64,000 bases of DNA from NCBI RefSeq assembly GCF_038618305.1, contig NZ_CP152017.1, positions 2,023,501 to 2,087,500 of the forward strand. Direction: 5' to 3'. Position 1 is the stretch's first letter. Each line of letters starts with the position of its first letter. The notes under the pieces were generated by a model. The model did not search any database. It was not told the origin of the DNA and saw only the letters and a program-made list of their open reading frames with translations. Below are positions 9,758 to 17,796 of this stretch, piece after piece. Source of the stretch: Sporosarcina sp. FSL K6-2383 (GTDB lineage Bacteria > Bacillota > Bacilli > Bacillales_A > Planococcaceae). Both the position numbers and the translations under genes were made by a program.

Positions 9758-9803
9758 CTTCATGACTAGGTAGATTGATAAAGAAGACTTCCTAGTCATG
9801 AAG
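9758..9803. repeat. Perfect 13-bp inverted repeat
   Basis: CTTCATGACTAGG (9758-9770) and CCTAGTCATGAAG (9791-9803) are perfect inverted copies with a 20-base loop and no T-tract. They lie between the TIM-barrel gene and the symporter gene. It could be an operator, a weak terminator or an mRNA-stabilising hairpin. The remaining bases up to the symporter start show no gene. Confidence 0.5.
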
Positions 9804-9953
9804 AGGGATGTTGCAATATTGGGTTTTAAACCTGTGATTGGAAGCGCGTTCATCAAATGGGTAGAAATTTTTGTATTGTTTAAAGAATCCCATAGTGGTA
9901 TTTACTTCTAAGAGAATTTGCTGAATTCCAATTTTAAAGCAATGGAGGAAAAA

Positions 9954-11402
9954 ATGATGAAACAAGCTGCACAATTAAATAAGACTGCTACAAATTCCGA
10001 ATTCAGAAAATTCGGGATGAGAGATAAAGTGGGCTATATGTTTGGTGACTTTGGGAATGATTTCTTCTTCATTCTAGTAGCCTCATTCCTAATGATTTAT
10101 TATACGGATATTTTACACATACACCCAGCGACTGTGGGGGTATTGTTTTTAATTGCAAGATTATGGGATGCCATTGCTGATGTAACTTGGGGACGCTTTA
10201 TAGATACTAGGAATGCTGGGAAAGCGGGTAAATTTAAACCTTGGATTTTCAGAATGTCTTTTCCACTCGTTATTTCTGGTATTTTAATGTTCGTGTATAT
10301 CCCAGGTATGACTAATGGATTTTATCTGGCTTATGCTTTTGTCACATATATTCTATGGGGAACTTTATATAGTACAGTCAATATTCCTTATGGTTCCATG
10401 GCTTCCGTCATCACTTCTGATCCTGTTGAACGGACAACATTATCTACGTATAGAACTTTGGGTGCTAACTTAGCAGGTTTAATCATTAATGTAGCTGGAC
10501 CATTGATTTTGTTTGTAGACAATGATGCAGATGCAAATCGATTTCTATTAGGAGCAATCATTTTTGGTGTCCTCTCTATCTCTTGTTATATGGCCTGTTA
10601 TAAAATGACGACTGAACGTATTATCGCGCCAGTAAGAGTAAAAGAAAAAGGGAATTTTGGTAAGACTGTAAAAGGTCTTGTGAAAAATAAACCATTAATT
10701 TGGATTCTAATCATCTCACTTATGTTTATGATTTGTTTTATGCTTATTGGTGCAGTGAATGTCTTCTTGTTCAAAGAGTATTTTAGTAACGCAAAAGCAT
10801 TAAGCATGGTAGGGTTTCTACAAACAGGTACTGTATTTGTCGCCATGCCGATGGTGCGAGCTCTAGTTAATAAGTTTGGTAAGAAAGAGGTTGCTGCAGC
10901 AGGAGCGTTACTTTCAGCAGTTATCTACTCGTTGTTATATTTCTTGCCCAACTTGTCAACTACTCAATTCATTAGCTTATTGACGATAGCGATGTTTGGC
11001 TATGCATTCTTCAACTTAGTCATTTGGGCATTTGTAACAGATGTGATCGATTATCATGAATATTTAACAGGTTTACGAGAAGATGGAACCGTATATTCGA
11101 TCTATTCATTTGCCCGTAAAGTGGGTCAAGCTATTGCAGGTGGCCTCGGTGGTTTCGCAATCGCGGCAGTGGGCTATAATTCAGGTCTAGATGTACAAAC
11201 GCAAGATACACTAAATGGGATTTACACGCTAGCTACTTTAGTGCCAGCGGTTACATTTATCCTGATGTTTTTAATGCTAGTATTTTTCTATCCATTGAAC
11301 AAGAAACGTACGAATCAGCTTGCTATTGATTTAGCTGAACAAAGAATGTCGAATAAATTAGATATGCTATATCAGAAAAATAGTGAAAAAGGAAACGACT
11401 AA
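9954..11402 (+). CDS. GPH/MFS-type sugar symporter
   Basis: 482 aa with about 12 transmembrane helices, typical of the glycoside-pentoside-hexuronide:cation symporter family (MelB/XynB/YicJ-like). Seen: the N-terminal KVGYMFGDFGNDFFF segment, DAIADVTWGRFIDTRNAGKAGKFKPW in two parts across the helix 2-3 loop, and YSIYSFARKVGQAIAGG late in the protein. GGAGG precedes the ATGs at 9954 and 9957. It probably imports the glycoside, pentoside or uronide used by the two dehydrogenases and the TIM-barrel enzyme upstream. A shared bidirectional terminator follows. Confidence 0.88.
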   Translation: MMKQAAQLNKTATNSEFRKFGMRDKVGYMFGDFGNDFFFILVASFLMIYYTDILHIHPATVGVLFLIARLWDAIADVTWGRFIDTRNAGKAGKFKPWIFRMSFPLVISGILMFVYIPGMTNGFYLAYAFVTYILWGTLYSTVNIPYGSMASVITSDPVERTTLSTYRTLGANLAGLIINVAGPLILFVDNDADANRFLLGAIIFGVLSISCYMACYKMTTERIIAPVRVKEKGNFGKTVKGLVKNKPLIWILIISLMFMICFMLIGAVNVFLFKEYFSNAKALSMVGFLQTGTVFVAMPMVRALVNKFGKKEVAAAGALLSAVIYSLLYFLPNLSTTQFISLLTIAMFGYAFFNLVIWAFVTDVIDYHEYLTGLREDGTVYSIYSFARKVGQAIAGGLGGFAIAAVGYNSGLDVQTQDTLNGIYTLATLVPAVTFILMFLMLVFFYPLNKKRTNQLAIDLAEQRMSNKLDMLYQKNSEKGND

Positions 11403-11416
11403 CTTCGTTTTTTAAT

Positions 11417-11457
11417 AAAATACCAGCCTCCAATTATATATGGGGCTGGCATTTTTT
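11417..11457. terminator. Bidirectional Rho-independent terminator
   Basis: CCAGCC (11423-11428) pairs with GGCTGG (11444-11449). The stem is extended by CCA/TGG and by flanking A-rich and T-rich arms, giving U-tracts on both strands. It separates the symporter gene from the convergent AraC gene. Confidence 0.85.
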
Positions 11458-12655
11458 ATATGGTTCTAAACTGCGATGGTGTATATCCTGTTTCCTGCTT
11501 AAAGACTCTTGAAAAATAAGAAGAATCTTCGTATCCGACTCTCCAAGCAATTTCTTCAATGGGTAAGCTTTCATTTTTGAGTAAGTATTTTGCTTGGCGC
11601 ATTCTAATTTGTTGCTGATAGGCTGTAATTGTTAAATTTGTTTCTTGTTTAAATTTTCGAGAAAGATGGCTAGGGTGTGTAAAGTTAAGGGATGCTAATT
11701 CGTTAATATCTATTCGTTTATTATAATTAGTCATAATATAGGCGATAACTTCTTGTATGATTTTTGAGTAATGTACGAATGAATTTGTGACTACTAATTC
11801 GCAGTATTCTTCAATCATTTCATTTTGTAATTGCCGTAATTCTATTAATCGAGTTTTATTTTCAATTTGAACTGCAAATTTTTCAGATGTTCGGTGAATT
11901 AGAATTGGCGGGACCTTCATTTTTACGGCTACTGTACGTAATAACGTGTTAATAACAATGATTAAGTTTTTAAGTCTGCGTAAAGGTTGATTGGGAAAAC
12001 GTTCGGAAAAGGAGAATAACAAGTTGTCAGGGCCAAATAATTCAAGGGCTTTAGTCTTATCGCCTAGTTCAACTGCATGTAAGAAATCTGCTTCTATTTT
12101 ATATCTTAAATCAACGATATTACCGACATCCTCAATGATATTATATTGCTGATTTGAACTATTACTTTCGGCATGATCTTTGTTTTGTTCAATCTGTTTT
12201 GGCAGTACATCTTTTTCTACAATTATATTGAAAAGTTGGAGTAGGCTAGCGAAACTCAACGCCTTTTCCGCTCCTACTAGCTGAATTTGATTGCAGAAAA
12301 TACTTAAATCTTCACTGTTATTATGATTCAGTTGGTATGTTTTCGCTAAATGATGTAGATTAGGCGTTAACTGAAGATAGGGACCAATCATGATGCTGTA
12401 ATCAGCTTCTAGTGAAAAAGAATAACCTAAGTAATACAAGCCCCATTCGTTTGTAAAAATGTACAATTGATTATTCTGTGTCATTTCATTATAAAAATTG
12501 AATATATCCTCATCCTTAGACCCAGGCATGAAAGCGGGAATAGAAATAATCTCATGATGAAAAACAAATTCACCGTTTCGATCTAAGATATATGTATTTA
12601 AATTAGTAAGATGATGTATTTTAAAACTCGCTGAAAAAATATCCATTTGATTCAT
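11456..12655 (-). CDS. AraC family transcriptional regulator
   Basis: 399 aa. The last 100 residues or so are an AraC double helix-turn-helix (ASLNFTHPSHLSRKFKQET and VGYEDSSYFSRVFKQETGYTPSQF). The N-terminal 280 residues are a sensor region of no recognised family; the segment YSIMIGPYLQLTPN is of a kind found in other Firmicute AraC regulators. Transcribed away from the LarA-homologue operon across a 237-base gap, it is the natural candidate activator of that operon and possibly also of the convergent symporter operon (inference). The ATG at 12655 follows a purine-rich AGGAGTGA site. Confidence 0.88.
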   Translation of the reverse strand: MNQMDIFSASFKIHHLTNLNTYILDRNGEFVFHHEIISIPAFMPGSKDEDIFNFYNEMTQNNQLYIFTNEWGLYYLGYSFSLEADYSIMIGPYLQLTPNLHHLAKTYQLNHNNSEDLSIFCNQIQLVGAEKALSFASLLQLFNIIVEKDVLPKQIEQNKDHAESNSSNQQYNIIEDVGNIVDLRYKIEADFLHAVELGDKTKALELFGPDNLLFSFSERFPNQPLRRLKNLIIVINTLLRTVAVKMKVPPILIHRTSEKFAVQIENKTRLIELRQLQNEMIEEYCELVVTNSFVHYSKIIQEVIAYIMTNYNKRIDINELASLNFTHPSHLSRKFKQETNLTITAYQQQIRMRQAKYLLKNESLPIEEIAWRVGYEDSSYFSRVFKQETGYTPSQFRTI

Positions 12656-12764
12656 ATTAGGTCACTCCTAGTTGGAAAATCTGTGACTTAATTATAGTAT
12701 GATTTCGAAAACTGTACCAACTAAATGAAAAGTGAAAATGGGATTCTTATAAAAGAAATGATTA

Positions 12765-12793
12765 TTGACGAAAATTCAGTTAAATGCTATTCT
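12765..12793 (+). promoter_or_regulatory. Sigma-A-like promoter for the LarA-homologue operon
   Basis: TTGACG (12765-12770), 17-base spacer, TATTCT (12788-12793), with a further TATAAT 5 bases downstream. It sits about 100 bases before the first gene of the operon. No cre site was seen here, so control may rest mainly on the divergent AraC regulator. Confidence 0.55.
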
Positions 12794-12892
12794 ATAATTA
12801 GTTATTAGTTTGGTCGTTAAACAAATTAAAGGTTGGAAGGGCTTTCATCCAACTAAGCATATTTTTTATCATAATAAATAGGAGTGAATTGA

Positions 12893-14161
12893 ATGGATAT
12901 TATTCAACAATTGTTAAAAGATATTCCATTGCCGAAGATGGTGAAAGTAAGACAAACTTTTAATGAAGAACAATTGGACAATGCTGGTGAGCAACTGCAA
13001 GCATTGTTGGAGGAAGAACGAATTCGACAAACTGTTAAACCTGGAATGGAAATAGCTGTAGCTGTCGGAAGCAGGGGCGTTGACCAGATTGTTGAGATTA
13101 CAGCACGCACGGTGAAATTTTTGCAGGGGCTTGGTGCAAAGCCATTCATCGTACCGAGTATGGGAAGCCATGGAGGCGCATCTGCCGAAGGACAAACAGC
13201 TGTGTTAGCACATTTGGGTGTCACGGAAGAAACTGTTCATGCAGAAATTCGTTCTTCAATGGAAGTAATTGAAATTGGGAAATTACCGAATGGTTTACCA
13301 GTTTACATTGATAAACTCGCTTCGCAAGCTGACGGGATTGTCGTTATCAATCGGATAAAACCGCATACGGCTTTCAGAGGAACGGTTGAGAGTGGCATTA
13401 TGAAAATGATTGCGATTGGGCTAGGAAAACAAAAGGGTGCTGAAGCCTGCCATCAATTAGGCTTTGAGCATATGGGAAAACATATTATCGAAATGTCTAC
13501 TATGATTATTGAAAAAATGCCCATCCTTTTTGGCGTTGGAACCATTGAAAATGCTTTTGATAAAGTTGCGAGAGTTGAAGTATTGTTGCCGCATGAAATT
13601 GAAGAAAAAGAAACAGAATTACAAAAGTTAGCTAAAAGCTTATTACCGAAAATTGATTTTGCCAATATTGATGTGCTTGTCATTGATGAAATTGGTAAGA
13701 ACATTAGTGGAGATGGCATGGATCCAAATATCACGGGGCGTTATCCAACACCGTATGCGCATGGTGGACCTGTCGTCAATAAAATGGTTGTACTAGATTT
13801 GACACCTGAAACAGAAGGAAATGCGAATGGCGTAGGAACGGCTGACTTTACGACACGTCGTTTAATTGACAAGACGGATTGGGCGGCTACTTATGCGAAC
13901 GGGCTTACTTCAACAGTTGTTGCCCCAACAAAGGCAGCAACAACATTGGAAAATGATCAACAAGCGTTGAAAGCAGCCATTAAAACATGTAATATTTTGG
14001 ATTTTACGACAGTTAAAATGGTTCGCATTAAGAACACACTAGAACTGAGTGAGATTGAAGTATCAGAAGCATTGTTAACTGAGGTAGAAAGCAATGACTT
14101 TTTAACACCAATAACAGACTTATATGAACTGAAGTTTGATGAAAACGGAAATTTGGTCTGA
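12893..14161 (+). CDS. LarA-family (DUF2088) nickel-pincer racemase/epimerase homologue
   Basis: 422 aa. Matches the lactate-racemase (LarA) N-terminal domain family. His93 in PSMGSHGG and His158 in RIKPHTAFRG are placed like the two catalytic histidines of LarA (H108 and H174 in Lactobacillus). Lys171 in SGIMKM could carry the nickel-pincer cofactor, but its spacing from His158 is 13 rather than LarA's 10 residues, so it belongs to a divergent subgroup. AGGAGTGA precedes the ATG. LarB and LarC-type cofactor genes lie in the same operon, supporting a true nickel enzyme. With a gluconate-type kinase and an SDR alongside, the substrate is probably an aldonic or other sugar acid rather than lactate (inference). 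LarA homologues acting on malate, gluconate and other 2-hydroxyacids are known. Confidence 0.8.
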   Translation: MDIIQQLLKDIPLPKMVKVRQTFNEEQLDNAGEQLQALLEEERIRQTVKPGMEIAVAVGSRGVDQIVEITARTVKFLQGLGAKPFIVPSMGSHGGASAEGQTAVLAHLGVTEETVHAEIRSSMEVIEIGKLPNGLPVYIDKLASQADGIVVINRIKPHTAFRGTVESGIMKMIAIGLGKQKGAEACHQLGFEHMGKHIIEMSTMIIEKMPILFGVGTIENAFDKVARVEVLLPHEIEEKETELQKLAKSLLPKIDFANIDVLVIDEIGKNISGDGMDPNITGRYPTPYAHGGPVVNKMVVLDLTPETEGNANGVGTADFTTRRLIDKTDWAATYANGLTSTVVAPTKAATTLENDQQALKAAIKTCNILDFTTVKMVRIKNTLELSEIEVSEALLTEVESNDFLTPITDLYELKFDENGNLV

Positions 14162-14181
14162 AATATCAAGGAGGAATATAA

Positions 14182-14952
14182 TTGAAAAACTTATTTGATT
14201 TAACGGGGAAAACAGCAGTTGCTGTAGGTGGAAATGGTGTACTTGGATCAGCAATGGCTAATGGATTAGCAGATCAAGGCGCACAAGTAGCAATTGTTGG
14301 TCGTAATCTAGAAACAGCTGAGAAAGTAGCACAGGAAATTGTAGAACGCGGCGGAATTGCCAAGGCCTTTCAGGCAGATGTCGTTTCAAAAGAATCGTTA
14401 GAAAATGTTGCCAAGGAAATTGAGGCGTGGTCAGGCGGCTGGGATATTTTATTGAATGCTCCTGGTACAAATAGCCCGACACCATTTTTCGACATTCCAG
14501 AAGAAGAATGGGATCATATTATGGATGTTAACCTAAAAGGAATTGTGTTAACAACGCAAGTATTTGCGAAGCGTATGATTGAACAAAAACGTACAGGAAG
14601 CATTATTAATATATCATCTGTGTCTTCGACAACGCCATTGTCAAAAGTATTTACATACTCTGTTTCAAAGGCGGGTATTAATAGCATGACACAGTTTTTA
14701 GCGCGTGAATTTGCGCCTCATGGCATTCGGGTCAATGCGATTATTCCAGGATTCTTCCCAGCAGAACAAAATCGTAAAATTTTAAGTGAAGATCGAATTG
14801 CATCGATTATGGGCCATACGCCTATGAATCGATTCGGTGAACCAGAAGAATTGGGTGGAACGGTTATTTGGCTTGCATCTGAGCGTGCATCAAGTTTTGT
14901 TACAGGAGCGCTTATTCGAGTGGATGGCGGATTTGGAAGTATGACGATTTAA
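14182..14952 (+). CDS. SDR family oxidoreductase, aldonate/keto-aldonate type
   Basis: 256 aa classical short-chain dehydrogenase. The cofactor glycine motif is GGNGVLG (about residues 17-23). The catalytic serine lies in NISSVSS, and Tyr159/Lys163 form YSVSK. The motif PGFFPAEQNR resembles the SDRs annotated as D-mannonate oxidoreductase/fructuronate reductase or gluconate 5-dehydrogenase (remembered similarity). The TTG start follows AAGGAGG. It probably interconverts an aldonate and its keto form, linking the LarA homologue to the kinase. A full terminator-like hairpin follows the gene although the operon seems to continue. Confidence 0.85.
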   Translation: MKNLFDLTGKTAVAVGGNGVLGSAMANGLADQGAQVAIVGRNLETAEKVAQEIVERGGIAKAFQADVVSKESLENVAKEIEAWSGGWDILLNAPGTNSPTPFFDIPEEEWDHIMDVNLKGIVLTTQVFAKRMIEQKRTGSIINISSVSSTTPLSKVFTYSVSKAGINSMTQFLAREFAPHGIRVNAIIPGFFPAEQNRKILSEDRIASIMGHTPMNRFGEPEELGGTVIWLASERASSFVTGALIRVDGGFGSMTI

Positions 14953-14971
14953 GCGGTGTTATGAGATAAGT

Positions 14972-15007
14972 AGAAAAGCTTTGGAGGAGAATCCAAAGCT
15001 TTTTCTA
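14972..15007 (+). terminator. Terminator-like hairpin inside the operon
   Basis: AGAAAAGCTTTGG (14972-14984) pairs with CCAAAGCTTTTTCT (14993-15006) around an 8-base loop and ends in TTTTT. It lies 20 bases after the SDR stop and 40 before the kinase start. It should reduce expression of the kinase and lar cofactor genes relative to the first two genes. Confidence 0.75.
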
Positions 15008-15045
15008 TATTAAATGACTTTTTTACATAGGAAGGAAGAGTAGAC

Positions 15046-16518
15046 ATGTCGAGGGAACTTGTAATTGCACTTGATATTGGTACAACAAGTGCTAAAGCGG
15101 TAATTTTTGAATTGAACGGTAAATTAGTGGCTGAAGCGGAAAGAATGATTACGTCCCATTATCCGCATCCAGGCTGGGTTGAACAAGATCCGGTTGAAAT
15201 GGAACGATCTTCTGTCGGGGCAATTAAGGATGTCATTAACAAGGCGAATATTAAATCAGAAGAACTGTTAACGTTAGGTATTTCTTGTGCTATGCATTCA
15301 CTTATTTGCGTAGATACGAATTACGAACCCTTATCACAAGCGATTATTTGGGCGGATGGCAGAAGTAATTTGCAAGCGAAAGCATTAAAGAAAGCAAATG
15401 GTGATGAGATCTATGCTAAAACGGGGTTACCCAATCATCCGATGTCGCCATTCAGTAAATTGTTGTGGATGAAGGAAACAGCTTTTGAGTCCTATCAGCA
15501 AGCAACCTATTTTATGTCGGCAAAAGAATATATCATTCAAAAGTGGTTTGGTCGCAGACTTATTGACTATTCGATGGCATCTGCAACAGGCCTATTTAAT
15601 ATGAAGACATTCGATTGGGATGAACAAGCATTGGCGCTTGCTGGGGTTGATAACAAGCAGTTGTCCGAAATCGTTCCACCAACGGAAATATTAACTGGAA
15701 TCGACAAAGCTATCGCAAATGAGATGGGAATCTCAAGTGATATGCCATTTGTTATTGGCTCTGCAGATGGTCAATTAGCGAATCTTGGAAGTGGTGCGAT
15801 TTCTCCAGGTGAAGTGGCGATATCTGCGGGTACAAGTGGCGCGATACGACAAATGATTACTGGCTTTCAGGTCAGTGAGCAGCAAGAGACTTTTTGTTAT
15901 GCATTTACAAGAGACCTGTCAATTATCGGTGGTCCTACAAATAACGGTGGAATTGCCTTGCAATGGTTGAAGGAACTAATTGAGTATGAAGGAAGTTTTG
16001 AAGAATTAACTGCTGAAGCGGAACAAGTTTCTCCAGGGGCAGAAGGTTTGTTATTTTTACCTTATATTAATGGAGAACGGGCACCACTATGGAATCAGGA
16101 GGCAAAAGGCAACTTCTTTGGACTTTCAATTACACATAAAAAAGAACACTTAGTTCGTGCGGTATTGGAAGGGATTACGTATAATCTATATCATATTGGA
16201 AAAGCATTGGAACGCCAAGCAGGGGAACCAGAGAAGATTTTTGTCAATGGTGGACTCGCTAGATCTCCACTCTGGGTACAAATGTTGGCTGATGTTTTCG
16301 GAAAAGAAGTTTATCTCTCAGAAAGCCATCATAGCGCGGCGTGGGGAGCGGCATGGACGGCATTAGTCGCCATTGAAAAAGTAGATTCATTTGAAGATAT
16401 CAGGAAAAATATTCCGATTGAAGCAATTATTAAACCCAACCAACAAAATCATAATGTATACGCAGAAGCGTTTAAGAAATATGTGAATATTTCTAGGGAT
16501 TTAGCTAAGTACTTTTGA
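15046..16518 (+). CDS. FGGY family sugar-acid kinase, gluconokinase-like
   Basis: 490 aa ATP-dependent kinase. The N-terminal phosphate loop IALDIGTTSAKAV and the HPGWVEQDP motif are typical of the GntK/xylulokinase branch. Also seen: the catalytic-region ADGRSN, SPFSKLLWMKE, and the C-terminal VNGGLARSPLWVQMLADVFGKE with its adenosine site. The SCAMHSLICVD segment and overall length match Bacillus gluconokinase (about 510 aa). Start: AAGGAAG upstream of the ATG. It would phosphorylate the aldonate, or reduced or epimerised sugar acid, made by the two upstream enzymes, feeding the pentose phosphate or Entner-Doudoroff route (inference). Xylulose or another polyol remains possible as substrate. 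Confidence 0.85.
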   Translation: MSRELVIALDIGTTSAKAVIFELNGKLVAEAERMITSHYPHPGWVEQDPVEMERSSVGAIKDVINKANIKSEELLTLGISCAMHSLICVDTNYEPLSQAIIWADGRSNLQAKALKKANGDEIYAKTGLPNHPMSPFSKLLWMKETAFESYQQATYFMSAKEYIIQKWFGRRLIDYSMASATGLFNMKTFDWDEQALALAGVDNKQLSEIVPPTEILTGIDKAIANEMGISSDMPFVIGSADGQLANLGSGAISPGEVAISAGTSGAIRQMITGFQVSEQQETFCYAFTRDLSIIGGPTNNGGIALQWLKELIEYEGSFEELTAEAEQVSPGAEGLLFLPYINGERAPLWNQEAKGNFFGLSITHKKEHLVRAVLEGITYNLYHIGKALERQAGEPEKIFVNGGLARSPLWVQMLADVFGKEVYLSESHHSAAWGAAWTALVAIEKVDSFEDIRKNIPIEAIIKPNQQNHNVYAEAFKKYVNISRDLAKYF

Positions 16519-16551
16519 CCAAAATTAAACAGGGCAAGGTGAGTGGAGTAG

Positions 16552-17301
16552 ATGGAAGACATTTTGAAACAAGTTCAACAAGGGGTACTTAGCGTAGAAG
16601 AGGCGAAGGCAAAGTTAGCTACCTACGAAAATTTAGGATTTGCTAAAGTTGATCATCATCGCGAGAAGCGTCAAGGGTTTCCCGAAACGATTTATGGTGA
16701 GGGGAAATCTGTCGAGCAGATTATTGCGATTATTACAGCGATTAAAGCAAAAGGGAATGCTGTATTAGTTACACGTATGCCGAAAGGGAAAGCGACGGAA
16801 GTGCTCGAACAGCATACCGACTTATTATACGATGAGCAATCACAAATTATTTATTCCGAGCGGAAAATAAAACCAGAATTTAAAATGGGGTACATTGCAG
16901 TAGTATGTGCAGGTACATCAGATTTACCTGTCGCTGAAGAAGCTGCAATTACTGCTGAAGCATTCGGTTGTGAAGTCCGTCGATTTTATGATGTGGGTGT
17001 AGCTGGTATTCATCGCTTATTTGATAATATAGAAGAAATTCAGCAGGCGACAGTCTCTATAGTGGTGGCTGGAATGGACGGTGCCCTTCCTAGTGTAGTA
17101 GGCGGACTCGTTTCACATCCTGTAATTGCTGTACCAACAAGTGTTGGTTATGGCGCAAGCTTTAATGGCATGGCTGCCCTGTTAACGATGTTGAATTCCT
17201 GTGCTTCCGGCATTAGTGTCGTCAATATTGATAATGGATTTGGTGGGGCATTCAGTGCAGTTTTAATTCATCGTTTGGCACAACAGAAGGAAGAGGGCTG
17301 A
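16552..17301 (+). CDS. larB: LarB, nickel-pincer cofactor biosynthesis (NaAD carboxylase/hydrolase)
   Basis: 249 aa. In the known pathway LarB carboxylates nicotinic acid adenine dinucleotide at C5 and releases AMP, the first step to the nickel-pincer nucleotide. Seen: VVCAGTSDLPVAEEA, the GVAGIHRL segment, MDGALPSVVGGLV, and the catalytic-type Cys217 in MLNSCASGISVVNIDNG. Length matches the family (about 246 aa). It starts 33 bases after the kinase gene and lies 2 bases before the LarC-type gene. Its presence in the operon strongly supports a nickel-pincer function for the LarA homologue. Confidence 0.93.
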   Translation: MEDILKQVQQGVLSVEEAKAKLATYENLGFAKVDHHREKRQGFPETIYGEGKSVEQIIAIITAIKAKGNAVLVTRMPKGKATEVLEQHTDLLYDEQSQIIYSERKIKPEFKMGYIAVVCAGTSDLPVAEEAAITAEAFGCEVRRFYDVGVAGIHRLFDNIEEIQQATVSIVVAGMDGALPSVVGGLVSHPVIAVPTSVGYGASFNGMAALLTMLNSCASGISVVNIDNGFGGAFSAVLIHRLAQQKEEG

Positions 17302-17303
17302 TA

Positions 17304-17777
17304 ATGATGGCTTCCAAGCATCCTCCAAATCATGAACACATCGATCACGAAATGTTCAAAATGGAAGTAAATCTGGATGATATTTCAGGAGAAGTGCTTG
17401 GTTATCTGATGGATTTACTCATTGAATCTGGTGCAAATGATGTTTACTATACATCCATTTATATGAAGAAAAACAGACCAGGAACGCTGCTTCAATTGCT
17501 TTGTTCACAAGAAAATCTTGAGAAAATGAAGCATATATTATTTACACAAACGACGACATTAGGTATACGCTATTATCCGTTATCTGTGCATCGTCTTGAA
17601 AGAAGATTTCGAACCGTAACGACGAAGTGGGGAACAGTTACGGTGAAGGAAGGTATTTATGATGGACAGGTCATTCAAAGCTCTCCAGAATTTGAAGAGT
17701 GTAAAAAAATTGCTGAACAGCATCAAATACCGTTGAAAAAAGTATATGAACAAGTGTGGATGCAACTCAAGGAGTAA
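17304..17777 (+). CDS. larC2: LarC C-terminal half (LarC2), nickel insertion
   Basis: 157 aa, matching only the C-terminal part of LarC, the CTP-dependent nickel chelatase that inserts Ni into the pincer cofactor. Seen: MEVNLDDISGE, GANDVYYTSIYMKKNRPG, TTTLGIRYY and the late EFEECKKIAEQHQIP motif. In Lactobacillus plantarum larC1 and larC2 are joined by programmed frameshifting. Here no N-terminal LarC1 (DUF111) precedes it: the gene follows larB after 2 bases with its own start and ribosome site, and it begins with a His-rich tail (HPPNHEHIDHE) that might bind nickel. LarC1 and LarE must be elsewhere in the genome or replaced. Confidence 0.85.
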   Translation: MMASKHPPNHEHIDHEMFKMEVNLDDISGEVLGYLMDLLIESGANDVYYTSIYMKKNRPGTLLQLLCSQENLEKMKHILFTQTTTLGIRYYPLSVHRLERRFRTVTTKWGTVTVKEGIYDGQVIQSSPEFEECKKIAEQHQIPLKKVYEQVWMQLKE

Positions 17778-17796
17778 TTAGAAGGTAGGGGGCTAC

